Origin: Nucisporomicrobium flavum
GTDB taxonomy: Bacteria; Actinomycetota; Actinomycetes; Mycobacteriales; Micromonosporaceae
Reading direction: 5' to 3'
Assembly (NCBI RefSeq): GCF_016464385.1
Contig: NZ_JADMLH010000002.1
Coordinates: 372,001-436,000 of the forward strand
Length of the DNA: 64,000 nucleotides
The notes beneath the pieces were generated by a model. That model searched no databases and was not told the DNA's origin. It worked only from the letters and a program-made list of their open reading frames with translations. Within the stretch, counting starts at the first letter, position 1. The number at the start of each line of letters is the position of its first letter. Made by a program: the position numbers and the translations under genes. Of the stretch, positions 1-7,991 are shown piece after piece.

Positions 1-319
1 ACGTGGCCATCTCCATCAGCACCGTGCCGGGCAGCGGGTCGATGGACACCACCGCGATCACGGTCGGGTTCGCCAGCGAGGCGACGTACTCGTCGTAGTT
101 CAGCTGCTCGATCGAGACCAGGGAGACGCTGCTGACCGTACGCAGCCGGGTGGTGAGCAGGGTGCCGCAGCTGCGGGCGTACGTCTCGAACGCGATCTGC
201 AGCGTCCGGACGTGCTCCCGGGACAGCTTGATCGGCCGGCGGAAGTCGTACGCGGTGGGCCCGGCACTGGCGCCGCGCCGGGACATCTTGCCGGGGGAGC
301 GGGTCGGAGACGTGGTCAC
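1..319 (-). CDS. fliM: Flagellar motor switch protein FliM, N-terminal part (cut by window edge)
   Basis: FliM forms the cytoplasmic C-ring with FliG and FliN and sets rotation direction. About 106 codons are visible and the gene runs off the left edge. The translation contains the FliM core opening (YDFRRPIKLSREHVRTL, then FETYARSCGTLL and VSIEQLNYDEYVASLANPT). The GTG at 319 follows GAGGA at a suitable distance. The first ~25 residues are Ser/Arg/Pro-rich and lack the usual LSQxEIDALL peptide through which FliM binds phosphorylated CheY; none appears in frame just upstream either. The gene lies downstream of fliL and has its own FliA-like promoter. Identification is firm; the absence of the CheY-binding peptide depends on the start chosen. 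Confidence 0.9.
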   Translation of the reverse strand, partial: MTTSPTRSPGKMSRRGASAGPTAYDFRRPIKLSREHVRTLQIAFETYARSCGTLLTTRLRTVSSVSLVSIEQLNYDEYVASLANPTVIAVVSIDPLPGTVLMEMAT

Positions 320-328
320 GTCGTCCTC

Positions 329-354
329 ATCGGCTCGGTTGCGCAACCGCTGAG
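329..354 (-). promoter_or_regulatory. FliA-type promoter of fliM
   Basis: Minus-strand CTCA, 16 bases, then GCCGAT, the same pattern seen before flbD, flgD, fliJ, flgB, fliC and flgN. The -10-like hexamer ends only about nine bases before the GTG start, so the transcript would have almost no leader. Confidence 0.6.
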
Positions 355-380
355 GCCTACGACGTGCTATGTCCGTACCT

Positions 381-423
381 GCGATGAATGGGCGGGTCCG
401 CCCGCCGCGGCCCCGCCCATCGC
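381..423 (-). terminator. Hairpin in the fliL-fliM gap
   Basis: A perfect 9-bp stem (388-396 with 412-420) with extra pairing at its base lies after the fliL stop. No T-run follows on the minus strand, so it is a weak or partial terminator, or an RNA-stability element. The rest of the 114-base gap is the fliM promoter. Confidence 0.4.
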
Positions 424-433
424 AATGCGTGAG

Positions 434-898
434 TTACTGAGTGACGAAGGAGGTGAAGTAGACGCCCATCACGAGGTGCTTGTCGTCGACGTTGTACGCC
501 TTCTCGATCTTCTCGAGCAGCTCGCCCTTCGCCTTCTCCCGGCCCTTCTCGGTCTCGAGTTCGCCGACCTCCAGGCCGGTGTACTGGTCGATCGCCAGGT
601 CCAGCGCCTCGGCGGTGTCGATCTCCTCCTCGCCGGCCTCCTCGGTCATCTGCAGGGCGAAGCCCAGCTTGAGGTAGTGCCCGTCCGCGAGGTTGACCGT
701 GAGCGGGTTCTCGATCGTCACGACCGCGCCCTTCACCGGCGCCGGCTCCTTCGCCTCGGCCGCGTCGCCCTTGAAGAACATGAAGTACGCGCCCGCGCCG
801 CCACCGCCGAGCAGCACGACGGCGAGCGCAATGATCATCAGCATCTTCTTGGACTTCTTCGGCGCCTCCGCCGCGCCGTCCTTCTCGTCCTTGGCCAT
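434..898 (-). CDS. fliL: Flagellar basal body-associated protein FliL
   Basis: FliL is an inner-membrane protein that surrounds the stator and affects motor output. The 154-residue product has a short charged cytoplasmic N-terminus, one membrane segment around residues 19-41 (MLMIIALAVVLLGGGGAGAYF) and a periplasmic-side domain ending in VYFTSFVTQ, the usual FliL C-terminal pattern. AAGGAGG precedes the ATG. It follows motB by 19 bases, in a flbD-motA-motB-fliL unit. Confidence 0.92.
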   Translation of the reverse strand: MAKDEKDGAAEAPKKSKKMLMIIALAVVLLGGGGAGAYFMFFKGDAAEAKEPAPVKGAVVTIENPLTVNLADGHYLKLGFALQMTEEAGEEEIDTAEALDLAIDQYTGLEVGELETEKGREKAKGELLEKIEKAYNVDDKHLVMGVYFTSFVTQ

Positions 899-917
899 CA
901 GAACTCCTCCTTCGTGC

Positions 918-1922
918 TCAGTCGTGGGTAGTGGTCGGGGACTCGGTGGTTGTTTCGGCCGCGGCCGCAGCGGCCTGAGCCTCGGCGGTGGTCTGACCGG
1001 TGTGCAGCTTGCCGTCGGCGCCGGCCGCGGACGGCAGCAGCGCCGCCTGCTCGGCGTTGAGCGTGGTGAGCACGACGACGTCCACCCGGCGGTTCATCGT
1101 GATGGACCGCGGGTCCTTCGGGTCGATCAGCGGCCGGGTGTCGGAGAGGCCGACCGCCTTCATCCGGCTCTTCGCCAGGCCGTGGTTGACCAGGTAGCGC
1201 ACCGTCGTCGAGGCCCGGGCGGCGGAGAGCTCCCACCCGCTCGGGTAGTACGTGACGGTGGCCTTGAGCTGGTTGGTGTTGCCGTCGACCTCGATGTTGT
1301 TCGGCAGCTTCGCCAGCGTCGGCCCGATGGCGTCCAGGATCTTCCGGCCGCCCTCCTGCAGCTCGGCGCGGTTGCCGGCGAACACCACCTCGTTGGTCAC
1401 GATGGTGACCACCAGGCCGCGCTGGTCGATCGTGAACTTGACCTGGTCGAGCAGCTTCGCCTCGGCGAGCGCGTCGGAGATCTTGTTCTCGATCTCCTTG
1501 AGCTTCGCGGCCTCGGCGGCGGCCGCCTTGGCGTTCTCCGAGGCCGCCTTCCGGTCCTCGGCGAGCACCGCCCGGGTGACCGCGTCCTGCTGTGCCTTGG
1601 TCATCCCGGCGAGGCCCGAACCGCCGTCGCCCGGGTTGGTGCCCGGGTCGATGGCGACGATGTTGGTGGCCTGGCCGGCGCCGTCGAGCACGGCCGGGTT
1701 GCCCTGCAGCGCCGCGGTCGACGAGCCGAAGCCCTGCGAGAGGCCGGCCGCCAGCTCGGCGAACTTCTTCTTGTCGACGTCGCTCATGCTGAACAGCACG
1801 ACGAACAGCACGAAGAGCAGGGTGAGCATGTCGGCGTACGACACGAGCCAGCGCTCGTGGTTGACGTGCTCCTCGTGCTCCTCATGACCGCCCTTCCGCC
1901 GCGGCTTACCACCAGAGCTCAT
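918..1922 (-). CDS. motB: Flagellar stator protein MotB
   Basis: MotB anchors the proton channel to peptidoglycan. The 334-residue product has a His/Glu-rich N-terminus, a single membrane helix starting with RWLVSYADMLTLLFVLFVVLF that includes the essential proton-binding Asp (residue 31), an Ala/Lys/Glu-rich coiled linker (about 105-150), and an OmpA-like domain (about 160-300) with WELSAARASTTVRYLV and an NRRVDVVV end. The tail is Ala/Thr-rich. The ATG at 1922 lies one base past the motA stop, so translation is coupled. Upstream in-frame codons are Arg-rich readout of motA and were rejected. Confidence 0.93.
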   Translation of the reverse strand: MSSGGKPRRKGGHEEHEEHVNHERWLVSYADMLTLLFVLFVVLFSMSDVDKKKFAELAAGLSQGFGSSTAALQGNPAVLDGAGQATNIVAIDPGTNPGDGGSGLAGMTKAQQDAVTRAVLAEDRKAASENAKAAAAEAAKLKEIENKISDALAEAKLLDQVKFTIDQRGLVVTIVTNEVVFAGNRAELQEGGRKILDAIGPTLAKLPNNIEVDGNTNQLKATVTYYPSGWELSAARASTTVRYLVNHGLAKSRMKAVGLSDTRPLIDPKDPRSITMNRRVDVVVLTTLNAEQAALLPSAAGADGKLHTGQTTAEAQAAAAAAETTTESPTTTHD

Positions 1923-1923
1923 G

Positions 1924-2721
1924 TCAAGCAGCCTTCTTCGTCTTGGCAGCGGCGGCGGCCTCGGCGGCCTTCGCGGCGTCCGGGGGCAGCAGGCTGCGCA
2001 GCTTCTGGGCCACCAGGCGCGGGTTCGAGCCCGCCTGGATCGCCAGCACACCGTCGATGACCAGCTCCATCTCCTCGGCCTCGATGCCGGAGAGACGGGT
2101 CAGGCGGGCGGCGAGGGGCAGCCAGATGAGGTTGGCGGAGAGCACGCCCCAGAGCGTGGCGACGAACGCCGCCGCGATGGAGTGGCCCAGCGTCTCCGGC
2201 TTGTTGAGGTTCTCGAGCACGTGCACGAGGCCCATGACCGTGCCGATGATGCCGACGGTCGGTGCGTACCCGCCCATGTTCTCGAAGATCTTCATGCCGG
2301 CCTTGTCGGCCTTCTTCTTGGCGGCGACCTCGGCGTGCAGGATGTCGTGCAGCTCCTCGGGGTCCGTACCGTCGATGGCCAGCTGCAGACCCCGCTTGAG
2401 GAACGGGTGCTCGACGGTCTTGACCGCGTCCTCGAGGGCCAGCAGGCCCTCGCGGCGGGCCCGCTCGGCCAGCTTGACGATGTCGTCGACGAGCTTGTTC
2501 GGCGGCGCGACCTTGGCGAGGAACGCCTTCTGGAGCAGCTTGCCGACGCCGAGCGCGTCCTTGAGCACGCCGCCGGCCATGCCGGCCGCGAACGCGCCGC
2601 CGAACACCAGCAGCATCGACGGGATCAGGATGATGGAGGCCGGGCTGCCGCCCTCCAGGATCTGCACCGTGAAGACGATGATCAGGGCGACGACAACACC
2701 AATGAGGGTGGCGAGGTCCAT
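1924..2721 (-). CDS. motA: Flagellar stator protein MotA
   Basis: MotA surrounds MotB in the stator and contacts FliG. The 265-residue product begins MDLATLIGVVVALIIVF, has four predicted membrane segments (about 1-20, 30-50, 150-170 and 185-205) and the conserved NMGGYAPTVGIIGTVMGL block of segment three. The cytoplasmic loop between segments two and three carries charged residues (KLAERARREG, VEHPFLKRGL) in the region that contacts FliG. The tail is Ala/Lys-rich. Its ATG overlaps the flbD stop (TGATG). Confidence 0.94.
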   Translation of the reverse strand: MDLATLIGVVVALIIVFTVQILEGGSPASIILIPSMLLVFGGAFAAGMAGGVLKDALGVGKLLQKAFLAKVAPPNKLVDDIVKLAERARREGLLALEDAVKTVEHPFLKRGLQLAIDGTDPEELHDILHAEVAAKKKADKAGMKIFENMGGYAPTVGIIGTVMGLVHVLENLNKPETLGHSIAAAFVATLWGVLSANLIWLPLAARLTRLSGIEAEEMELVIDGVLAIQAGSNPRLVAQKLRSLLPPDAAKAAEAAAAAKTKKAA

Positions 2722-3008
2722 CAGCGGTCCTTCCGGTGCAGCGGCAGCACGGTCGCGGAGGTCTGCGAGTCCTGCTCGTCGTCGGGCGCGGCGAGGAGGG
2801 TGGGGTCACCCTCGATGCGGCTCGCCTGGGCGATCAGCGAGGCGCGGTAGAGGCGTACCGAGTCGATGAACTCGGGTACCGATTCGGCGATGACGTACTT
2901 GGTGCCGTCCACCAGCGTGATGACCGTGTCGGGCGTGCAGTCGGCACGCTCGACCAGGTCGGGATTGAGGGCGAAAACGGCTCCGTTGAGGCGGGTTACG
3001 AGGATCAC
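2721..3008 (-). CDS. flbD: FlbD family flagellar protein
   Basis: This 95-residue protein opens MILVTRLNGAVFALNPDLVE and continues with TPDTVITLVDGTKYVIAESVPE, the compact FlbD-family beta domain often encoded just before motA in Gram-positive flagellar clusters. The molecular role of this family is not established; it is unrelated to the Caulobacter regulator of the same name. The C-terminal third is polar and variable. It is the first gene of the flbD-motA-motB-fliL unit. Confidence 0.85.
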   Translation of the reverse strand: MILVTRLNGAVFALNPDLVERADCTPDTVITLVDGTKYVIAESVPEFIDSVRLYRASLIAQASRIEGDPTLLAAPDDEQDSQTSATVLPLHRKDR

Positions 3009-3067
3009 GACATCCGTCCTTGGGGCATAGCAGCTGGTGGGGCCATCCGTGGCCGGTCACTTGACCA

Positions 3068-3094
3068 TTCGGCGGAACGCCGGTTGCTGATGAG
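3068..3094 (-). promoter_or_regulatory. FliA-type promoter of flbD-motA-motB-fliL
   Basis: On the minus strand CTCA (3094-3091), 17 bases, GCCGAA (3073-3068). It lies about 60 bases upstream of the flbD start and past the flgE terminator, so it starts a separate unit. Confidence 0.65.
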
Positions 3095-3139
3095 CGCGCT
3101 CCGGTCGCATTCCGGGTGCGGGCGTACCCGGAAAAGCAG

Positions 3140-3173
3140 AAGCCGGGGCGGGTCAGGTGACCCGTCCCGGCTT
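3140..3173 (-). terminator. Terminator after flgE
   Basis: A stem of about 15 bp (3141-3155 with 3158-3172, one mismatch) follows the flgE stop, with CTTTTCC downstream on the minus strand. It separates the flgD-flgE unit from flbD. Confidence 0.7.
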
Positions 3174-3192
3174 CACGCCGGCGTACCGGTTA

Positions 3193-4440
3193 CTAGCGCT
3201 TCAGGTTGACGAGCTCCTGGAGGATCTCGTCGCTGGTGGTGATGATCCGGCTGTTCGCCTGGAAGCCACGCTGGGCGATCACCAGGTTGGTGAACTCCTG
3301 CGCCAGGTCGACGTTCGACATCTCCAGCGCGCCGTTGGTGATCAGGCCGAGCCCGGCCGAGCCCGCGGAACCGATCTGGGCGAGGCCCGAGTTCACGGTG
3401 CTGCGGAACATCGAGTCGCCGATCTTCTCCAGACCGTTGACGTTGTTGAAGTTCGCCAGGGCGAGCTGACCGAGCGTCTGCTTCATGCCGTTGGAGAACA
3501 CACCCACGATCTGGCCGGTGTTCGAGACCGTGTACGAGCTCAGGATGCCCGCCGCGGAACCGTCCGACGCGCTCACCCGGGCCTCGGTGTTGCCGCTGTA
3601 GTGGGTGAGGTCGTGCACGTCGAAGGTGTAGTCGCTCGGCGCGGTGCCGAGGGCGACGGTCACCAGCGGCGTCACGCCGTCGGTGTCCACCGGCTTGCCG
3701 TTGACGAACGTGATGGCCCGGGTGGAGCCGCCCGAGTACGGGTCGGCCGGGTCGGCCGTGCCGTCGGGCAGCGTCATGGTCCACTCGTTGGTGCCGGTCT
3801 TCGCGAGCCGGACGTTCATCGTGCTGGAGGCGCCGTTGGCGTCGATCGTCGGCACCGGGATCACCTTCATCGAGGTGGGATCGGTGGGGTCGTTGGGCTT
3901 GGCCTCGTAGGACAGGTTGCCGGTGAAGGTGATGTTCTTGGTCGCCTCGGGCGCCAGGCTGATGCCGATGGGCAGCTTGATGTTGCCCGGCGCGCCGGCC
4001 GTGTTGACGGTGCCGGCCGTGTCCGCGGACCAGCCCTGCACGATCTGCCCGTTCGGCGTGGTCAGCGAGCCGTTGGCGTCGAAGGTGAACGAACCGGCGC
4101 GGGTGTAGACCGACTCGCCGCCGCTTTTGACGACGAAGAAGCCGTCACCCTGGATCATCATGTCGCCGGACTTGCCGGTGGTCTGCGCGGCGCCCTGGCT
4201 GAAGTTGGCGTTGACGCTCGCCGTCCGCACACCGAGGCCGACCTGCGCCGGGTTGGTGCCACCCTGGCCGTTCTGCGGGGCGCCCGCCGCGTTGACCATC
4301 TGCGACAGGGTGTCCTGGAAGACGGTCTGGCTGGACTTGTAGCCGGTGGTGTTGACGTTGGCGATGTTGTTGCCGGTCACATCCATCATCTGCTGGTGCG
4401 CGCGCAGGCCGCTGATGCCGGAGAAGAGGGAACGCAGCAT
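3193..4440 (-). CDS. flgE: Flagellar hook protein FlgE
   Basis: FlgE builds the hook joining rod and filament. The 415-residue protein has the axial-protein N-terminus MLRSLFSGISGLRAHQQMMDVTGNNIANVNTTGYKSS (shown here in overlapping motifs LRSLFSGISGL, MDVTGNNIANVNTTGYK) and the C-terminal hook motif around NVDLAQEFTNLVIAQRGFQ followed by the terminal coiled segment. The central part is Thr/Gly-rich and variable, as usual for the exposed D2 domain. AAGGA precedes the ATG, three bases after the flgD stop. Length is normal. Confidence 0.95.
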   Translation of the reverse strand: MLRSLFSGISGLRAHQQMMDVTGNNIANVNTTGYKSSQTVFQDTLSQMVNAAGAPQNGQGGTNPAQVGLGVRTASVNANFSQGAAQTTGKSGDMMIQGDGFFVVKSGGESVYTRAGSFTFDANGSLTTPNGQIVQGWSADTAGTVNTAGAPGNIKLPIGISLAPEATKNITFTGNLSYEAKPNDPTDPTSMKVIPVPTIDANGASSTMNVRLAKTGTNEWTMTLPDGTADPADPYSGGSTRAITFVNGKPVDTDGVTPLVTVALGTAPSDYTFDVHDLTHYSGNTEARVSASDGSAAGILSSYTVSNTGQIVGVFSNGMKQTLGQLALANFNNVNGLEKIGDSMFRSTVNSGLAQIGSAGSAGLGLITNGALEMSNVDLAQEFTNLVIAQRGFQANSRIITTSDEILQELVNLKR

Positions 4441-4443
4441 AGG

Positions 4444-4935
4444 TCAGTTGTCCTTCGTGGTCGCAGGAGCGGAGGTGGTGGGGCCGGTGGTGGCCGGCGT
4501 CTGCTGGACTTCCGTGACCTTGGACAGCTGCACATCCGTGTTACCGACCACGAGCGTCGGTTCGCTGTCTCCGTTGAGCTTCGTCTTGGTGACGACGCCC
4601 GTCTGGGTGACGCCGTTGGCGTCCTGGTACGTGACCGTGCGGCCGACCAGCGCGCTCGCGCCGATCAACTGCTGGGCCTGCATCATCTCGGCGATCTGGC
4701 CGAGCTTCTCGACCTGGGTGAACTGGGCCGTCTGCGCGAGGAACTGCGTGGAGTCGGCCGGGTTCGACGGGTCCTGGTACTTCAGCTGGGCCACCAGGAG
4801 CTTCAGGAACGTGTCCTGGTCGGCGACCGACTTGCTGCCCGCGTCGACCGTCGTCTTGTTGGAGTACGTCGACGTGGACCGGGCGGTCTTGTCGTCGTAC
4901 TGGTTGCTGACGAATCCGTTGATCGGGGAAGTCAT
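4444..4935 (-). CDS. flgD: Flagellar hook-capping protein FlgD
   Basis: FlgD caps the growing hook and is needed for FlgE assembly. The 163-residue product starts MTSPINGFVSNQYDD and contains the family signature DTFLKLLVAQLKYQDPSNPADSTQFLAQTAQF (positions about 45-75), followed by a beta-rich part. I chose ATG 4935 because AGGAGG lies nine bases upstream; an upstream in-frame start would include the Shine-Dalgarno in the coding region. The product is short for FlgD, with little of the C-terminal Ig-like domain. It is cotranscribed with flgE. Confidence 0.92.
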   Translation of the reverse strand: MTSPINGFVSNQYDDKTARSTSTYSNKTTVDAGSKSVADQDTFLKLLVAQLKYQDPSNPADSTQFLAQTAQFTQVEKLGQIAEMMQAQQLIGASALVGRTVTYQDANGVTQTGVVTKTKLNGDSEPTLVVGNTDVQLSKVTEVQQTPATTGPTTSAPATTKDN

Positions 4936-4979
4936 GCGCCGGGTCCTCCTGAGTTGGGTGGTTGGCCCTCGCACTCAGG

Positions 4980-5005
4980 TTCGGCGGGCGCGCCGATTCG
5001 CTTAG
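4980..5005 (-). promoter_or_regulatory. FliA-type promoter variant of flgD-flgE
   Basis: CTAA (5005-5002), 16 bases, GCCGAA (4985-4980) on the minus strand, between the fliK stop and flgD. It differs from the other motility promoters by CTAA in place of CTCA. Confidence 0.5.
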
Positions 5006-5030
5006 CCCCTATTTTCGCCGGTGTCGGAGC

Positions 5031-7013
5031 CTAAGCCTGGACGTCGAGACGGCTGGTGCCGGTGCTGCCGGATGGGGCCGGTGCGGCGGTTCCGGCGGGT
5101 GTCGGAGCCCGGTCCGGAGCACGATCTCCGGTACGCCCGTGCCGCCCGTCACCGCCTCCGCCGTTCATGAACGCGAACTGCTGCCGCGCCTGGTCCTGCT
5201 GCCCGGAGCCCTGCCGCAGATCCAGCGACGTGTTGCCGAAGCCGGACTGCTGCAGCTCGCGGCGCAGGTCGTCCATCGCGTCCCGCAGCGACTCGTGGCC
5301 GGCGTCGGTCGAGCTGGCCAGCTGTACGTTGATCTCGCCGTTGCGGATCTCCGCGACGATCTGCACCGGCCCGAGGTCGGCCGGGTGCAGGTTCACGGTG
5401 AGCCGGTGCACGCCGTCGGCGTCCAGGCGCAGCGGGCTGATCCGGGCGGCCAGCTGCATCGCCACCGGGCCGGGCAGCGGCGGTGCGGCCGGGGTCGGCG
5501 CGGCGGCGGGCGCGGCGACCGGTGCGGCGGGTGCGGCCGGTCCGACCGGTGCGGCCCCGGGCAGCCCGGCCGGTAGGTCGGTCCCGGGGGCTGCGGTCGC
5601 CGGGTTCGCGGCGGCTGCGGGGAACGGGGTCGGGGAGGCTGTGCCGCGGTCTCCCCGGCCGTCGCCCTGGGACGGCTGCTGGTCCTGGCCGGTCGCGCCG
5701 GTGTCCGTGCCTGCGGGGCCGAGTGCGTCCGCGGGCGCGGTGGCGTCGGCCGCCGGGGTGTCAGGCGTTGCCGTCGCTGCGTCGGCCGGGACCATCGCTG
5801 TGTCGGCCGGGGCCGGTGCGGTTGCTGGGACCTCTGTGGTCGTCTGCGGCTCGGATGGTGTGGGGCTTGCTGCCGCCGGAGCGGCCTGCGCTTCCGGAAC
5901 CGTCGCGGCCGTGGGTGCCGCGGGCGCGGGTGCCGCGGGCGCGGGTGTCTGTGCGGCTGCGGATGTGGTCGCGTCCGCGGGCGGCGGGGCGGGTGCGGCG
6001 GCCGGGGCGGCCGGCTGCGCGGTCGGCGGTTGGGGCGTGGGCGGCACGATGCCCTGCGGCTCCGCGGCGACCGGGGCAGGCCCCGGCCTCGGCAAGGCCG
6101 TCGTGACGGCGTCCATCGGGACGGGGGTCGTCGGGACGGCGGCCGGGGCGGTCGCGGCCGGTCCGCCGGCGTCCGGGGCAGCCACGGGTGCCGGTGTGCC
6201 CGGCGCGGTCGCTGGGGCCGTCGTTGTGGCTGATGCGGCCGGTGGGGCCGGTGGGGCCGGAGCTGCCGGCCGTACCTCCGGCGCTGCGGCCCCATTCGCC
6301 CGCACGGCGACGGTCTGTGCGGCGGCATCGGCCTGGGTGACCACCGGCTGCGCCGCAGTGCTGGACGCGAGCGAGATCGATGAGGGCTGCGCGTCCGCCG
6401 TCCGGGCCGCGGCCTGTGCTGCGCCGGACGCCGTGACCTGTGGTGATGCGGGGGCAGCTGGGGACGGTGTGACCGTTGTGGGCTGCTCCGCAGCCTCGCC
6501 GGGCGGCGCGACCGTGGGCGGCGGCATCACGGTCGGGACAGCAGCGGACGTCACCGGAGCGTCGGGCGTCTCCGCCTCCTCGGCCTCCAGCGCGGGCGAG
6601 GCCGGTCCGGCCGGCTCCGGGCGCTGCGCGGTCGTCCGCCTCGCCGCGGCCCTCGCCTGCGACATGCGCTGCTGCTCGGCGTCCCGGTCCTGGGCCGCGC
6701 GCAGCTGGAGACGGTGTTCCGCGGCCGTCTCGGCGATCGTGGGGCCGCCGGCATCCGAGCGTTCGGCGGCGCGGGCGTGGGCCAGCTCGGCGGCGCGCTG
6801 CTGGGCCGCGCGGTTCTCGAACCGTGCGTCGGCGGACCGGTTCCGGACGGCGTCGTCGCGCCGGCGGTCGGTGGAGACAGCCGCCGGGGACCGGTCGAGC
6901 TCGGCGGAGAGCGCGGAGCCGAAAGCCTCCGCGCCGTCGCCGGGGCGGGTGGGCGTACGGCGCCCGGCGTCGGCCGCCGGCCTGCGGTCGGGGCCCGTGA
7001 CGGAGCTGGTCAT
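5031..7013 (-). CDS. fliK: Flagellar hook-length control protein FliK
   Basis: FliK is the secreted molecular ruler that stops hook growth and switches export specificity. The 660-residue product is very long. About residues 100-500 are almost only Ala, Pro, Thr and Val. The C-terminal switch domain (about 545-630) is recognisable: MQLAARISPLRLDADG, then HRLTVNLHPADLGPVQIVAEI and SLRDAMDDLRREL. GGAGGGAAG precedes the ATG. The extended central region probably adopts a polyproline-like ruler; its low complexity makes alignment unreliable there. It lies between the muramidase and flgD genes. Confidence 0.85.
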   Translation of the reverse strand: MTSSVTGPDRRPAADAGRRTPTRPGDGAEAFGSALSAELDRSPAAVSTDRRRDDAVRNRSADARFENRAAQQRAAELAHARAAERSDAGGPTIAETAAEHRLQLRAAQDRDAEQQRMSQARAAARRTTAQRPEPAGPASPALEAEEAETPDAPVTSAAVPTVMPPPTVAPPGEAAEQPTTVTPSPAAPASPQVTASGAAQAAARTADAQPSSISLASSTAAQPVVTQADAAAQTVAVRANGAAAPEVRPAAPAPPAPPAASATTTAPATAPGTPAPVAAPDAGGPAATAPAAVPTTPVPMDAVTTALPRPGPAPVAAEPQGIVPPTPQPPTAQPAAPAAAPAPPPADATTSAAAQTPAPAAPAPAAPTAATVPEAQAAPAAASPTPSEPQTTTEVPATAPAPADTAMVPADAATATPDTPAADATAPADALGPAGTDTGATGQDQQPSQGDGRGDRGTASPTPFPAAAANPATAAPGTDLPAGLPGAAPVGPAAPAAPVAAPAAAPTPAAPPLPGPVAMQLAARISPLRLDADGVHRLTVNLHPADLGPVQIVAEIRNGEINVQLASSTDAGHESLRDAMDDLRRELQQSGFGNTSLDLRQGSGQQDQARQQFAFMNGGGGDGRHGRTGDRAPDRAPTPAGTAAPAPSGSTGTSRLDVQA

Positions 7014-7034
7014 GGCGCGCTTCCCTCCGTGAGC

Positions 7035-7991
7035 TCAGCCGAGAGCGGCGAGCGCCTTCTGGACCTTCGGCACGTACGCCTGGGTCTCCGCGAACGGCGG
7101 GATGCCGCCGTACTTGTGCACGTTGCCGCCGCCCGCGTTGTACGCGGCCAGCACCAGCGGCAGGGACTTGAACTCCTTGAGGTGGCCGGAGAGCAGCTTC
7201 GCGGCGCCGTTGATCGCCTGCTGCGGGTCGAACGAGTTGTGCACGCCGAGGCCGCGCGCGGTGGCCGGCATGAGCTGCATCAGCCCCTGGGCGCCGGCCT
7301 TGCTCACGGCCTTCGGGTCGTACCCGGACTCGACCTTCGCCACGGCGGCGAGCAGCTTGGGGGAGACGCCGTACTTGGCGCCGGCCCGGACGAACATGTC
7401 CGCGTACGGGACGCCGGCCAGCGACGAGGAGTTCTGCAGGCTGGCGGGGCGTACGGCCGCTGCGGCGGGGGCGTCGGCGGTGCCGAGCACGCGCCGGATG
7501 TGCGTCGGGGTCTCGTACACCGATTGGATCTTGACGTGGTCGCCGGCCTTGGGCGCCGCGATCATCTTGTTGTCGCCGAGGTAGATGGCGACGTGGTCGA
7601 CCGGTGAGTCGAAGGCCAGGATGTCGCCCGGCTTCGCCTGGGCGAGGCTGTCCACCTTCGTGCCGGCCCGGGCCTGCTCGCGCGAGGTGCGGGGCAGGTC
7701 GATACCGAGATCCTTGTACGCCCGCTGCACCAGCGCCGAGCAGTCCAGCCCCTTGCCGGGGTCCGTGCCGCCGAACACGTACGGCGTGCCGAGGTACTTC
7801 TTGGCCGCGTCGACCACGGCCTGCCCGGTGACGCCGGAGCCGGAAGAGGCGGCCCTGCTGCCGCCCGCGTCGGCGAGGGCCGTGGCGAACGACGCGCCGG
7901 ACGTCGTGCCGGTGCTGGCTGTGGCCGGTGCGATCCCCAGTTGCGACTGCAGCTCGGTGATGCGCGACAGCACACCGTCAACACCCATCAT
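7035..7991 (-). CDS. NlpC/P60 - lytic transglycosylase fusion (flagellar muramidase)
   Basis: The 318-residue protein joins two wall-cutting domains. An NlpC/P60 peptidase domain spans about residues 55-165, with the catalytic Cys in GLDCSALVQRAY and His in PVDHVAIYLG. An SLT transglycosylase domain spans about 200-318, with the catalytic Glu in AVAKVESGYDPKAVS, then GLMQLMPATARGLGV and AAYNAGGGNV. No signal peptide is seen, so it may leave through the flagellar export gate. Lying between fliJ and fliK, it probably opens peptidoglycan for the rod, the job done by FlgJ elsewhere. Its start overlaps the fliJ stop (ATGA). Confidence 0.85.
   Translation of the reverse strand: MMGVDGVLSRITELQSQLGIAPATASTGTTSGASFATALADAGGSRAASSGSGVTGQAVVDAAKKYLGTPYVFGGTDPGKGLDCSALVQRAYKDLGIDLPRTSREQARAGTKVDSLAQAKPGDILAFDSPVDHVAIYLGDNKMIAAPKAGDHVKIQSVYETPTHIRRVLGTADAPAAAAVRPASLQNSSSLAGVPYADMFVRAGAKYGVSPKLLAAVAKVESGYDPKAVSKAGAQGLMQLMPATARGLGVHNSFDPQQAINGAAKLLSGHLKEFKSLPLVLAAYNAGGGNVHKYGGIPPFAETQAYVPKVQKALAALG

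Noticed and set aside
693..2060. Long plus-strand open frame opposite fliL-motB-motA
   Set aside because: It is an antisense shadow of high-GC codons, Arg/Gly/Val-rich, without a ribosome site or motifs.
5056..7032. Plus-strand 658-codon frame opposite fliK
   Set aside because: The Ala/Gly-rich translation mirrors the Ala/Pro-rich fliK sequence; no domain, and fliK has the recognisable C-terminal domain and ribosome site.
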